From the NCBI RefSeq assembly GCF_024648885.1, contig NZ_JANBBF010000014.1, forward strand, positions 62,001 through 126,000: DNA of 64,000 bases. Direction: 5' to 3'. The notes beneath the pieces are model-generated. The model saw only the letters and a list, made by a program, of their open reading frames with translations. It ran no database searches and was not told the DNA's origin. Numbering within the stretch: position 1 is the first letter of the stretch; every line of letters begins with the position of its first letter. The translations under genes were made by a program, and so were the position numbers. Below, in pieces: positions 33,619 through 42,767 of this stretch. This stretch comes from Prauserella salsuginis. GTDB taxonomy: Bacteria > Actinomycetota > Actinomycetes > Mycobacteriales > Pseudonocardiaceae.

Positions 33619-34665
33619 TCAGCCGCTGGAGTGGCCAGGGAAGAGGTGGGCGGACGGGTCGAGTTCGACGGCGATGTTGTTGATCGCGGTGGCCGCCTCG
33701 CCGAAACCCGTCGCGATGAGCTTGACCTTGCCCGGATAGGCGGCGACGTCGCCCGCGGCGTAGATCCTCGGGCGCGCCGTCGTCATGGTCGAGTCCACGC
33801 TGATCGCACGCTGGTGGATCTCCAGTCCCCAGTCCTCGATCGGCCCGAGATCGGCGGTGAAGCCGAGAGCCGCGACGACCGTCTGGGCGGGCAGCACTTC
33901 CGGCCGGATCTCCTTGGTGTCCGGGTCCTTGATCTCGAGTGACACCTCGGCGAGCACACCGTCGGCACCGGCGCGCAGTTCGACGACCTCGGCGTCGGTG
34001 ATGATCCTGATCCCGGCCTCGCGCGCCTCCCGGATGATCGACTCCGCCGCGCGGAACTTGGCTCTGCGGTGCACGAGCGTCACACTGCGGGCGACCGGGT
34101 GCAACGCCAGCACCCAGTCGAACGCCGAGTCACCGCCGCCGACGACCACGACGTCCTTTCCCGCGTGTTCGTCGAGCGCGGGGACGAAGTGCACCATGCC
34201 GTTGCCGAGCCAGCCGTCGCCCGCAGGCAGCGGGCGTGGGGTGAACTCGCCGATGCCCGCCGTGATGAGCACGGCCCTGGCACGCACGGTTTCCGCACCC
34301 GCCTCGCCGTCGAGGGTCATCGTCAGCCGCTGACCGTCGTCGTCGAGGGCGTGCGCCTTGCGGCCGAGCAGATACCGCGGATCCCACTGGTTCGCCTGCT
34401 CGACGAGGCCTTTCACGAGGTCACGCCCGCGGACCCCGGGGAACCCGGCCACGTCGTAGATCATCTTCTCCGGGTACATGGCCGTGACCTGGCCGCCGGC
34501 TTCGGGCAGGGAGTCGACGATCGCCGCGGACAGTCCGCGGAACCCCGCGTAGTAGGCCGCGAACAGCCCGGTCGGGCCCGCACCGACGATCAGCACGTCG
34601 ACATCGGTGGTCTCCGTCGGTTCCGGGGAGTTGGTCGGTTCGGGGTTCTCCGTCGGTTCGGCCAT
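33619..34665 (-). CDS. ferredoxin-NADP+ reductase, thioredoxin-reductase-like
   Basis: 348 residues from ATG 34665 (GTG 34674 is possible). FAD motif VDVLIVGAGPTGLFAAYYAG and the NADPH motif VVVVGGGDSAFDW; the CxxC of thioredoxin reductase is absent, which marks the TrxR-like FNR type. GDVAAYPGKVKLIATGFGEA is the C-terminal FAD-binding segment. The N-terminus has an acidic Pro-Thr repeat (ENPEPTNSPEPTETTD). It supplies or withdraws electrons from ferredoxins. It is divergent from fumC. Confidence 0.9.
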   Translation of the reverse strand: MAEPTENPEPTNSPEPTETTDVDVLIVGAGPTGLFAAYYAGFRGLSAAIVDSLPEAGGQVTAMYPEKMIYDVAGFPGVRGRDLVKGLVEQANQWDPRYLLGRKAHALDDDGQRLTMTLDGEAGAETVRARAVLITAGIGEFTPRPLPAGDGWLGNGMVHFVPALDEHAGKDVVVVGGGDSAFDWVLALHPVARSVTLVHRRAKFRAAESIIREAREAGIRIITDAEVVELRAGADGVLAEVSLEIKDPDTKEIRPEVLPAQTVVAALGFTADLGPIEDWGLEIHQRAISVDSTMTTARPRIYAAGDVAAYPGKVKLIATGFGEAATAINNIAVELDPSAHLFPGHSSG

Positions 34666-34879
34666 GGGGCGCACCGCCCTTTCCGCCGTTGATGGCTGAA
34701 GCGCTCCCTTGATCGTAATAGCGTGACACCGGTGTTGTGATCGCCGCTACATTCCTCGCGACACCCGCGGGCCCGACTCCCGTGCGCCACCGCCGACACA
34801 CCGCCTGTCACGTCCCCGTCCCGGCGACGTGCCCGACGACACCGGGCACGTCCGGCCGCTGTGGGAGCAGACTGGGGAC

Positions 34880-36277
34880 ATGGCAGAGCAGGAATTCCGG
34901 ATCGAACACGACACGATGGGCGAGGTCAGGGTCCCGGCCGAGGCCCTGTACCGCGCACAGACGCAGCGGGCGGTGGAGAACTTCCCGATCTCCGGCGGAA
35001 CGCTGGAACGCGCGCAGATCAGGGCGCTGGGGCTCCTCAAAGCGGCGTGCGCCCGGGTGAACGCCCGCCTCGGGGTGCTGGACGCCGAGACGGCGGCGGC
35101 CATCGCGAGCGCGGCAGACGAGGTCGCCGAGGGCCGGCACGACGACCACTTCCCCATCGACGTGTTCCAGACCGGTTCGGGCACGTCGTCGAACATGAAC
35201 GCCAACGAGGTCATCGCCACGCTCGCCTCGCGCGCCCTCGGTCGCGACGTGCACCCGAACGACGACGTCAACGCCTCGCAGTCGTCGAACGACACGTTCC
35301 CGACCACCATTCACGTCGCCGCGACCGAGGCAGTGCTCACCGACGTCGTCCCGGCGCTGGAACACCTGGCCACGACGATCGAGCAGCGCGCGGCCGAGTG
35401 GTCCGACGTCGTGAAGTCGGGGCGCACCCACCTGATGGACGCCGTGCCGATCACGCTCGGCCAGGAAGCCGGGGCGTGGGCCTCGCAGGTCCGGTTCGGA
35501 ATCGAGCGCCTGCGCAGTGGTCTGCCGCGGCTGGGCGAACTGCCCATCGGCGGCACCGCTGTCGGCTCGGGGCTCAACGCTCCCTCCGGGTTCGGCTCGG
35601 CCGTCGCCGACGAACTCGCCAAGGTGACCGACCTGCCGCTCGTCGAGGCGCGCGATCATTTCGAGGCACAAGCCTCGCAGGACGGCGTGGTCGAGACCTC
35701 CGGGCAGCTGCGGACCGTTGCCGTGTCGCTGAACAAGATCGCCAACGACCTCCGCTGGCTCGGCTCCGGGCCGCGCACGGGCCTGTCCGAGCTGGCGCTG
35801 CCGGATCTGCAGCCGGGATCGTCGATCATGCCCGGCAAGGTCAACCCGGTCATCCCGGAGGCGACCCTGCAGGTGGTGGCGCAGGTGATCGGCAACGATG
35901 CGGCCGTCTCCTTCGCCGGCTCGCAGGGGAACTTCCAGCTGAACGTGAACCTGCCGGTGATCGCGCGCAACGTGCTGGAGTCCGCGCGACTGCTGTCGGC
36001 CGTGGCGCGGCTGCTGGCCGACAAGGTCTTCGCGGGCCTGACCGTCAACACCGAGCGCACGCAGGCATACGCCGAGGGGTCGCCGTCGATCGTGACGCCG
36101 CTGAACGCCTACATCGGCTACGAGGAGGCGGCCGCCGTGGCCAAGCAGGCCCTCAAGGAACTGAAGACGATCCGTGAGGTCGTGATCGAACGCGGCTACA
36201 TCGAGCAGGGTAAGCTCACCGAGACCCAGCTCGACGAGGCCCTCGACGTGCTCGGCATGGCACGCGGCGGGAAGTGA
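34880..36277 (+). CDS. fumC: class II fumarate hydratase
   Basis: 465 residues from ATG 34880; the frame extends 17 codons upstream without family sequence. Fumarase signatures: [46 protein letters not shown], and [15 protein letters not shown] with the catalytic Ser. It interconverts fumarate and L-malate in the TCA cycle. A GGCCGCC/GGCGGCC hairpin follows between convergent genes. Confidence 0.96.
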   Translation: MAEQEFRIEHDTMGEVRVPAEALYRAQTQRAVENFPISGGTLERAQIRALGLLKAACARVNARLGVLDAETAAAIASAADEVAEGRHDDHFPIDVFQTGSGTSSNMNANEVIATLASRALGRDVHPNDDVNASQSSNDTFPTTIHVAATEAVLTDVVPALEHLATTIEQRAAEWSDVVKSGRTHLMDAVPITLGQEAGAWASQVRFGIERLRSGLPRLGELPIGGTAVGSGLNAPSGFGSAVADELAKVTDLPLVEARDHFEAQASQDGVVETSGQLRTVAVSLNKIANDLRWLGSGPRTGLSELALPDLQPGSSIMPGKVNPVIPEATLQVVAQVIGNDAAVSFAGSQGNFQLNVNLPVIARNVLESARLLSAVARLLADKVFAGLTVNTERTQAYAEGSPSIVTPLNAYIGYEEAAAVAKQALKELKTIREVVIERGYIEQGKLTETQLDEALDVLGMARGGK

Positions 36278-36287
36278 TGCCCGGGGT

Positions 36288-36313
36288 GGGGCCGCCCGGT
36301 CGAGGCGGCCTCA
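36288..36313. terminator. terminator between fumC and the ABC permease
   Basis: GGCCGCC and GGCGGCC, a 7-bp stem with a 7-base loop (36290-36310), lie between two convergent genes. Confidence 0.65.
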
Positions 36314-36321
36314 CCTCTGCG

Positions 36322-37140
36322 TCAGCGGCGGAGCCGTCGCCAGGTTCCCGCGGCCAGCGGCAGGAAGACCGCCGTCAGCAGGACGGGCCAGATCACGGCC
36401 GGCCACGGCGCGGCGCTGCCGACCCACGAACTTCCCGCGCCGGGAGCGCCGAGCAGGTCACGCACCGCGGCGACGGTGCCGGTGAGCGGGTTGACCTCGG
36501 CGACCACGCCGAGCCAGCGCGGCATCGTGGCGGTGTCGACGAACACGCCGGACAGCATCAGCAGCGGCCACACGGCGACCTGCACCGCACTCACGGCCTC
36601 CTGACTGCGCACCCGCAGGCCGACGAACATGCCGATCCACAGCATCGCCAGCCGCAGCAACACCAGCAGTCCCACCACGGCGGCCCACGCGGGAAGGCCG
36701 GCTTCGGGACGCCAGCCGAACAGCAGCCCGGCGACGACGACCACGGCCAGTCCGACCATGGAGTTCAGCAGATCGGCCGCGCACCGCCCGGTGAGCACGG
36801 CCGCGCCGGACACCGGCAGCGAGCGGAACCGCTCGGTCACACCGCGGGACGCGTCGAGCGACACGGCCGTCATCGTGGAATCCAGTCCGAAGAACATCGT
36901 CACGGCGAGCATTCCCGGCATCACGAAGTCCACATAGGACCCGCCGGTCGACTGGCCGAGCGCCCCGCCGAGCAGTCCGACGAACATCGCCAGCACGAGT
37001 ACCGGGAACAGCCAGCCGAACACGATGACGCCGGGTCGGTTACGCCAGTGCTGCAGCTCCCGCAGGCTCATCGTCGCGACGTCGGCGAGTCCTTGGCGCA
37101 ACCCATCCCCTGTCGGGGACGCCGTCGAGGTCGTCGTCAT
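36322..37140 (-). CDS. ABC-2 type transporter permease, DrrB-like
   Basis: 272 residues with six hydrophobic helices (FGWLFPVLVLAMFVGLLGGA, DFVMPGMLAVTMFFGLDST, and so on). The loop segment RGVTERFRSLPVSGAAVLTGR is typical of the DrrB/ABC-2 exporter permeases that pump out antibiotics or lipids. The start overlaps the end of the ATPase gene by 4 bases, so they form one unit. Confidence 0.88.
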   Translation of the reverse strand: MTTTSTASPTGDGLRQGLADVATMSLRELQHWRNRPGVIVFGWLFPVLVLAMFVGLLGGALGQSTGGSYVDFVMPGMLAVTMFFGLDSTMTAVSLDASRGVTERFRSLPVSGAAVLTGRCAADLLNSMVGLAVVVVAGLLFGWRPEAGLPAWAAVVGLLVLLRLAMLWIGMFVGLRVRSQEAVSAVQVAVWPLLMLSGVFVDTATMPRWLGVVAEVNPLTGTVAAVRDLLGAPGAGSSWVGSAAPWPAVIWPVLLTAVFLPLAAGTWRRLRR

Positions 37141-38108
37141 GCGAGCACCTTCCCTTCCGCGCCGGAACCGGTCAGTTCGAGGAACGCGTCGTCGAGCGTG
37201 GGTGTGCGGATCGCGACGTCGGCGAGGTCGATCCCGGCGTCCCGTACGGCGCCGACGACGTCCGCCAGCGCACGGCCGCGGTCGGTGACCGGCACGCTCA
37301 CCCTTCCGTCGACGACGTGGGCCTCACCGCTCGCGAACGGGCGCACGAGGACGGCGACCCGGTCGGCATCGGCGTGCACGGCCGGGGCCAGTTCGAGCCG
37401 GTCGTCTCCGACGCGGGCCTTCAGCACAGCCGGCGTGCCCTCGGCGACCACCCTGCCGTTGGCGACGAGAGAGATGTGGTCGGCGAGCCGGTCGGCCTCC
37501 TCCAGATACTGGGTGGTGAGCAGCACCGTCGTGCCACGGGACGAGAGGTGCCGTACCGCGTCCCACACGTCCCGCCTGGCGGCCGGGTCGAGTCCGGTGG
37601 TGGGCTCGTCGACGAACAGCACCTCCGGTGCCACGAGCAGGGCAGCCGCGAGGTCGAGTTTGCGGCGCATCCCGCCCGAGTAGGCAGCCAGCCGTTTGCC
37701 CGCGGCATCGGCCAGTCCGAACCGCTCCAACAGCTCGTCGGCCCTGCGGGCTGCTCCGGCTCCCGACAACCGGCCGAGCTTGCCGAACATGACGAGGTTC
37801 TGCCTTCCGGTGAGATCCTCGTCGACGGCGGAGTACTGGCCGACCAGACCGATCCGGGCCCGCACGGCACGGCCGTCGGTACGCACGTCGTGCCCGGCCA
37901 CGCGCATGCTTCCCGAGTCGTGCTCCAGCAGCGTCGTCATGATCCGGATCGCGGTGGTCTTACCCGCGCCGTTGTGGCCCAGCAGTCCGTGCACGGTTCC
38001 GCGGTCGACCGTGAGGTCGAGGCCGTCGAGTGCAGGTGCCGCGGCACCGGGATACGCCTTGCGCACACCGACCGCCTCGACGGCGGGTGTACGCGCATGT
38101 TCCGACAT
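37137..38108 (-). CDS. ABC transporter ATP-binding protein, DrrA-like
   Basis: 323 residues. Walker A GHNGAGKTT, Q-loop, signature YSGGMRRKLDLAAALL, Walker B VLFVDEPTTGLDP, and a C-terminal extension as in daunorubicin-resistance ATPases. It powers the DrrB-like permease. The gene pair is divergent from a TetR-family repressor, with GTACGG/CCGTAC palindromes between. Confidence 0.92.
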   Translation of the reverse strand: MSEHARTPAVEAVGVRKAYPGAAAPALDGLDLTVDRGTVHGLLGHNGAGKTTAIRIMTTLLEHDSGSMRVAGHDVRTDGRAVRARIGLVGQYSAVDEDLTGRQNLVMFGKLGRLSGAGAARRADELLERFGLADAAGKRLAAYSGGMRRKLDLAAALLVAPEVLFVDEPTTGLDPAARRDVWDAVRHLSSRGTTVLLTTQYLEEADRLADHISLVANGRVVAEGTPAVLKARVGDDRLELAPAVHADADRVAVLVRPFASGEAHVVDGRVSVPVTDRGRALADVVGAVRDAGIDLADVAIRTPTLDDAFLELTGSGAEGKVLA

Positions 38109-38126
38109 CTACCCCTCCAGATTTTC

Positions 38127-38142
38127 GTACGGCTTACCGTAC
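38127..38142. promoter_or_regulatory. first TetR operator between ABC exporter and regulator
   Basis: GTACGG-CTTA-CCGTAC is a perfect 6-bp inverted repeat 18 bases upstream of the DrrA-like start. Confidence 0.6.
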
Positions 38143-38154
38143 AGCGTACGTCAC

Positions 38155-38164
38155 ACCGTACGGT
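38155..38164. promoter_or_regulatory. second TetR operator between ABC exporter and regulator
   Basis: ACCGTACGGT, a perfect 10-bp palindrome carrying the same CCGTAC half-site, is 43 bases before the regulator start. A related GCGTACGT lies between the two sites. Confidence 0.6.
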
Positions 38165-38207
38165 AGGTTGCCGACGAAAGGCAAACGCCAGCCGGAAGGA
38201 ACCCGAC

Positions 38208-38951
38208 GTGGCCAGAGGAACGCCGGTCGCCGACCTGACGCGCAGCATCTATCTGCTGTGGGGACACCACCCGAAACCCGGCCGCTCGGGGCTCACCGTC
38301 CCCGCGATCGTGGAGGCGGGCACCGAGCTCGCCGACGCCCACGGACTGGCCGCGGTGTCGATGCGCAAGGTCGCCGAGCATCTGGGCGTGGGCGCGATGT
38401 CGCTGTACGGCTACGTCCCCGGCAAGGAGGACCTCACCGCGCTGATGACGGACGCGGCCTACGGCGAGCTGTACGACGACGTCACGGCGCCCACCGAGGC
38501 GGGGAACTGGCGCGAGGCGATGCGGTTCGTCGCACGCCGCAACTGGGAGCTGTACGAGCGGCACCCGTGGCTGCTCGAGGTGCGCTCACCCCGGCCGGAC
38601 CTCGGCCCCGGCGTCGTCGGCAAATACGAGGCCGAACTGCGCCCGCTCGACGGAATCGGACTGTCCGACGTGGAAATGGACAGCGTGCTGGCGCTGATCC
38701 TCGGACACGTCGCGGATTCGGCCCGCACGCACGCACAGCACGTGCGGGAGAACACCGGCATGACCGATGTCGAGTGGTGGGACACCGTCTCGCCCGTGCT
38801 GGATCAGGTGATGCGGGGCGAGAACCTCCCCGTGTCCGGCCGCGTCGGCGCGACGGTCGGCACGGAGTTCCAGGCCGCCACGGACCCGGAGCACAACTTC
38901 ACCTTCGGCCTCGAAGTCATCCTCGACGGCGTGCAGGCACGCCTCGACTGA
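38208..38951 (+). CDS. TetR-family regulator (TetR_C type)
   Basis: 247 residues from GTG 38208, with GGAAGG 8 bases upstream. The N-terminal helix-turn-helix is AGTELADAHGLAAVSMRKVA, EHLGVGAMSLYGYVPGKEDL. The long C-terminal helical domain fits the TetR_C class that binds tetracycline-like or amphipathic drugs. It is divergent from the DrrAB-like exporter and probably represses it through the GTAC palindromes. Confidence 0.9.
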   Translation: MARGTPVADLTRSIYLLWGHHPKPGRSGLTVPAIVEAGTELADAHGLAAVSMRKVAEHLGVGAMSLYGYVPGKEDLTALMTDAAYGELYDDVTAPTEAGNWREAMRFVARRNWELYERHPWLLEVRSPRPDLGPGVVGKYEAELRPLDGIGLSDVEMDSVLALILGHVADSARTHAQHVRENTGMTDVEWWDTVSPVLDQVMRGENLPVSGRVGATVGTEFQAATDPEHNFTFGLEVILDGVQARLD

Positions 38952-38963
38952 CACCGAGGCGTC

Positions 38964-39542
38964 TCACAGGGCGGCGTCGAGCAGCTGCCGTGCCGCGTCC
39001 CTGGCGCCGGCCACCGCCCCGGCGACGACGTCCAGCGAAGCCGCCACCGCGGCACCTTCGAACAGCATGAACAGGGACGCCGCGAGCTTGCGCGGGTTGC
39101 GCGCGCCCGTGTCACGCACGAGCTGCCGCAGATAGTCCAGCACCCACTGTTTCTCGTCGGCGATCGCCGGGCGCGCGGGATGATCCGGATCGGGCAGCTC
39201 GGCCAGCGCGTTGACGAACGCGCAGCCACGCGGATTCTCCGCGGCCATCCACGATTCCAGGGCATCGAACATCAGCAACACTCGCCGCCGGGGACCGAAC
39301 CTGCCGGGTTGTTCGACGATCGCGGTCACGTGGTCGCGCCACCGAGCGTCCCTGCGTTCGAGATAGAGCCGGACGATGGCGTCCTTCGAGCCGAACCTGT
39401 CGTAGAGCGTCTTCTTCGTGACCCCGGCCTCGGCGGCGATCATGTCCACGCCGACCGCGTGGATCCCCTTGTCGTAGAACAGTTGCTCCACGACCTCGAG
39501 CACCCGCTCGGCCGCGGGTGTCATCGCCTGCTGCTCGGTCAT
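38964..39542 (-). CDS. TetR/AcrR-family regulator
   Basis: 192 residues. Helix-turn-helix VEQLFYDKGIHAVGVDMIAA, EAGVTKKTLYDRFGSKDAIV (YDRFGSKD is the family marker). The C-terminal domain resembles that of the AcrR/YcdC-like repressors. It is divergent from an EamA-type transporter, with a 45-base inverted repeat in between. Confidence 0.9.
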   Translation of the reverse strand: MTEQQAMTPAAERVLEVVEQLFYDKGIHAVGVDMIAAEAGVTKKTLYDRFGSKDAIVRLYLERRDARWRDHVTAIVEQPGRFGPRRRVLLMFDALESWMAAENPRGCAFVNALAELPDPDHPARPAIADEKQWVLDYLRQLVRDTGARNPRKLAASLFMLFEGAAVAASLDVVAGAVAGARDAARQLLDAAL

Positions 39543-39640
39543 ATCTGAATCCTATGCGGCCGCGCGGAGCGCGCCCGGTTGGGCGGTGGTGGGAGACGCG
39601 TGGGCGTACACCACCGTACACCGCGACGGCCTCCTTGACG

Positions 39641-39685
39641 GTAAACAGATCGGTATAGTACGACTAGGTATACCGGTCAGTTTAC
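39641..39685. promoter_or_regulatory. large inverted repeat, TetR operator upstream of the EamA gene
   Basis: GTAAACAGATCGGTATA (39641-39657) and TATACCGGTCAGTTTAC (39669-39685) pair at 15 of 17 positions across an 11-base spacer. TTGACG and TATAGT elements are close to or within it, so binding would block the promoter. Confidence 0.6.
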
Positions 39686-39713
39686 TCGCGTCGGCCAATC
39701 CCGAGGAGGATTC

Positions 39714-40790
39714 GTGGGAACGTCACGTACCGACACCGGACTCGCGGTGGGTTTCGTACTGCTCTGGAGTTCCGGTTTCATCGGCGCGACGATGGGCACC
39801 GCCCTCGCGAGCAGCGCGACGCTGCTGGCGTGGCGGTTCGCCGCGGTGACCGCACTGCTGGGCCTGTGGTGGCTGGTATTTCGCCGTCGGCGTATCCCAC
39901 TGCGCGACCTCGGCGTGCACGCACTGCTCGGCCTTCTCACCCAGGTCGGCTACCTGTCGGGTGTCGTGTGGTCGGCCGAGTTGGGCGTGCCCGCCGGCAC
40001 CTCGGCCCTGATCGCGGCGCTGCAGCCGATCGTCGCGGCGGCACTGTCGGGCCCACTGCTCGGCGAACACACCTCCGCGACGCAGTGGCTCGGCCTCGTT
40101 CTCGGACTCGGCGGCGTCGCGCTCGTCGTGTCGGGCGACCTCGCGGGCAGCGCTCCGGCCCTCGCGTACACGCTGCCGCTGCTGGCGATGCTCAGTCTCG
40201 TGGCAGGCACGTTCGCTCAGCGCAGGCTCCCCTCCCGCCTCTCGCTGCCCGAATCGCTGCTGATCCAGGCCGCGCTGTCGGCCGTGGTGTTCCTGTCCGT
40301 CGCCGGCTTCACGGGCGAGACGGCACCGCCGATGTCGGGCGAGTTCTGGTTCGCGATCGCCTGGCTGGTGGTGCTGTCGACGTTCGGCGGCTACGGGTTC
40401 TACTGGGCCGTCGCACGGCGTGGGTCGGTCCGCCGCGTGTCCACGCTGCTGTACCTGACCCCGCCGACGACGATGCTCGCCGCGCTGCTGATGTTCGGCG
40501 AGCCGGTGACGGTCCAGGGCCTGGCGGGTCTCGTGGTCTGCTTCGGTGCCGTACTGCTCGCGCTGCGCTCACCACGCGAAATGTCGGCCCCGCGCGCGAC
40601 GATGGAGCCATGCACCGAGACTCCGTGCACCACGAAACCCGGCCCGCCGACTCCTTGCGCCTCGACGACGTCGTCCGCGCCTCCGGCGAGCTGGCCGCCA
40701 CGCGATCACGCAAGACCAAGGCCGCGGTCCTTGCGGACGTCCTTGGCCGCGCAGCGACGGGCGAGCTCGCGCCCACGGTCGCGTTCCTGA
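39714..40790 (+). CDS. EamA/DMT-family transporter, 3' end runs into the ligase gene
   Basis: 358 residues as read. About ten hydrophobic helices with the DMT signatures (FVLLWSSGFIGATMG, LQPIVAAALSGPLLGE, YLTPPTTMLAALLMFGEPV). Family sequence ends near residue 290 (LALRSPREM). The remaining 70 residues are Thr/Pro/Ser/Arg-rich, arise from the ligase gene's other frame, and are probably the result of a lost stop codon. The overlap with the ligase is 181 bases. It is probably an exporter of metabolites or amino acids, repressed by the divergent TetR. Confidence 0.8.
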   Translation: MGTSRTDTGLAVGFVLLWSSGFIGATMGTALASSATLLAWRFAAVTALLGLWWLVFRRRRIPLRDLGVHALLGLLTQVGYLSGVVWSAELGVPAGTSALIAALQPIVAAALSGPLLGEHTSATQWLGLVLGLGGVALVVSGDLAGSAPALAYTLPLLAMLSLVAGTFAQRRLPSRLSLPESLLIQAALSAVVFLSVAGFTGETAPPMSGEFWFAIAWLVVLSTFGGYGFYWAVARRGSVRRVSTLLYLTPPTTMLAALLMFGEPVTVQGLAGLVVCFGAVLLALRSPREMSAPRATMEPCTETPCTTKPGPPTPCASTTSSAPPASWPPRDHARPRPRSLRTSLAAQRRASSRPRSRS

Positions 40791-42166
40791 CCGGCACACC
40801 CACGCAGGGCCGCATCGGCGTGGGGTGGCGAACTGTGCGTGACCTGCTGGGACGGCCCGCGGATACGGCCACCCTGAGCGTCACCGACGTCGACGCGGTC
40901 CTCGGCGAGGTGGCCGCCACGACTGGCAGCGGATCAGCCTCCCGTCGCTCCGAGCTGCTCTCGGACCTGCTGAGCCGGGCCACCGCCGGCGAGCAGGACT
41001 TTCTGCTGCGCCTGCTCACCGGCGAGCTCCGACAGGGCGCACTGGAGGGCGTGATGATCGAAGCCATCGCGTCGGCCACCGACGTCCCCGCTGATCTGGT
41101 TCGCCGCGCGGTGATGTTCTCCGGTGACCTGGCCACGACCGCAGCGGCGGCGGCCGCAGGCGGGCAGGAGGCGTTACTGGCCTTCGGCCTCGAACTCGGA
41201 CGACCGGTTCGACCCATGCTCGCCTCCCCCGCCGATTCGCTGGACCAGGCCGTCGACGGCATCGCCGAACCGATCGTCGAATACAAGATGGACGGCGCGC
41301 GCATCCAGGTACATCGCGACGGCGACGAGGTGCACGTCTACACCCGCACGCTGCGCGAGATCACGCGGCATGCGGCCGAACTCGCCGATCTCGTACGCGG
41401 TCTGCCCTGCACGTCGGTGGTTCTCGACGGGGAGACGCTCGCGCTGACCGACGACGGCAGGCCGCGGCCGTTCCAGGAGACGATGGCGCGCTTCGGCAGC
41501 ACGCGGGAGGAGCAGGTCAGGGCGTTGCTGCTGCGACCGTACTTCTTCGACTGCCTGCACCTCGACGGCACCGACCTGCTCGACGTGCCGCTCCGCAGCA
41601 GGCGGGAGGCACTTCACCAGGTCGCGGGCGAGCACGTGGTCCCCGGCGAGATGGCACCGGCCGACGCCGCGGCACTGCTGGAATCGTCGCTCGACGCGGG
41701 ACACGAGGGCGTCATGGTGAAGGACCCGGACACCCCGTACGCCGCAGGCAGGCGAGGGCGTGCGTGGCTGAAGGTGAAACCGTCGCACACGCTCGACCTC
41801 GTCGTCCTCGCCGCAGAATGGGGCCACGGCAGACGAACCGGTTATCTGTCCAATCTGCACCTCGGCGCGCGTGACCCGGAAGGCGGCGAACCGATCATGG
41901 TCGGCAAGACGTTCAAGGGGCTGACCGACGAGCTCCTGGCGTGGCAGACCCGCCGTTTCCCCGAACTGGAGCGAGGCAGCGACGACTGGACGGTCCACTT
42001 GCGACCCGAGCTGGTCGTGGAGATCGAATTGGACGGGGCGCAGACGAGCACCCGCTACCCCGGCGGCGTCGCACTGCGGTTCGCGAGGGTGGTGCGCTAC
42101 CGGCCGGACAAGGACCCCGCCGAGGCCGACACCATCGAGGACGTGCGCGCCATGCTGCGCGGCTGA
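40610..42166 (+). CDS. ATP-dependent DNA ligase, actinobacterial LigB type
   Basis: 518 residues from ATG 40610. The N-terminal helical domain (VRASGELAATRSRKTKAAVL) is followed by the adenylation motif IVEYKMDGARIQVHR (nucleophile Lys in E-Y-K-M-D-G), motif III/IIIa PYFFDCLHLDGTDLL, motif IV EGVMVKDPDTPY, and motif V AWLKVKPSHTLDLVVLAAEWG. An OB domain completes the enzyme. It seals nicks using ATP; NAD+-dependent LigA would be the replicative enzyme. The start codon lies inside the overlapping EamA frame. Confidence 0.93.
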   Translation: MHRDSVHHETRPADSLRLDDVVRASGELAATRSRKTKAAVLADVLGRAATGELAPTVAFLTGTPTQGRIGVGWRTVRDLLGRPADTATLSVTDVDAVLGEVAATTGSGSASRRSELLSDLLSRATAGEQDFLLRLLTGELRQGALEGVMIEAIASATDVPADLVRRAVMFSGDLATTAAAAAAGGQEALLAFGLELGRPVRPMLASPADSLDQAVDGIAEPIVEYKMDGARIQVHRDGDEVHVYTRTLREITRHAAELADLVRGLPCTSVVLDGETLALTDDGRPRPFQETMARFGSTREEQVRALLLRPYFFDCLHLDGTDLLDVPLRSRREALHQVAGEHVVPGEMAPADAAALLESSLDAGHEGVMVKDPDTPYAAGRRGRAWLKVKPSHTLDLVVLAAEWGHGRRTGYLSNLHLGARDPEGGEPIMVGKTFKGLTDELLAWQTRRFPELERGSDDWTVHLRPELVVEIELDGAQTSTRYPGGVALRFARVVRYRPDKDPAEADTIEDVRAMLRG

Positions 42167-42239
42167 TCACCACCGCCGTCGACGGAGCCCCGGCGAAACT
42201 CACTCGCACGGCGCGGCCGGTGCCCGCTACCGTCCCGCC

Positions 42240-42698
42240 ATGACCTCGGCAGCGTTTGTCCCTGACGGCTTCGAACCTCCCACACCGCTCGTCACGGACT
42301 CGTTCCGCCTCGAACCACTGGGGCCGCAACACAACGAAGCCGACCACGCAGCGTGGACCTCCAGTATCGACCACATCCGGGCGACGCCGGGCTACCCGGA
42401 CGGCGACTGGCCACCGCTCGAGGGGATGTCGCTCGAAGCCAACCACGAGGACCTGGTGCGGCACGCCGCCGACTTCACGAACCGCGTCGGGTTCACCTAC
42501 ACCGTCCTCGAGCCGGCAGGTGATGACGTCATCGGCTGCGTCTACCTGTATCCCACGTCCGTCCCGGACCGCGACGTCACCGTCCAGTCGTGGGTGCGGG
42601 CGGACAGGGCCGAGCTCGACGACCGGCTGGCCGAGGCGGTCGCCACCTGGCTCGCCGCCGAGTGGCCGTGGCAGCGCGTGGACCGCTGCGGCCGCTGA
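42240..42698 (+). CDS. GNAT-type N-acetyltransferase
   Basis: 152 residues, beginning at ATG 42240 with a TACCGT box 6 bases upstream (leaderless). The sequence VTDSFRLEPLGPQHNEADHAAW and the late VLEPAGDDVIGCVYLYP, VTVQSWVRADRAELDDRLAEA pattern fit the small GNAT group of actinomycetes, although the acetyl-CoA loop is weak. The protein ends WPWQRVDRCGR, so it looks complete. Substrate unknown. Confidence 0.7.
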   Translation: MTSAAFVPDGFEPPTPLVTDSFRLEPLGPQHNEADHAAWTSSIDHIRATPGYPDGDWPPLEGMSLEANHEDLVRHAADFTNRVGFTYTVLEPAGDDVIGCVYLYPTSVPDRDVTVQSWVRADRAELDDRLAEAVATWLAAEWPWQRVDRCGR

Positions 42699-42767
42699 GC
42701 ACGGTCGCCTGCCCCCGCCCGGCGTGCGCAGCGGCTCGTCGTCCCGCGAGTGTTCTCGACGGCAACG

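Noticed and set aside
42240-42698. Truncated acetyltransferase
   Set aside because: The short length looked like a truncation, but the C-terminus ends like other small GNAT proteins.
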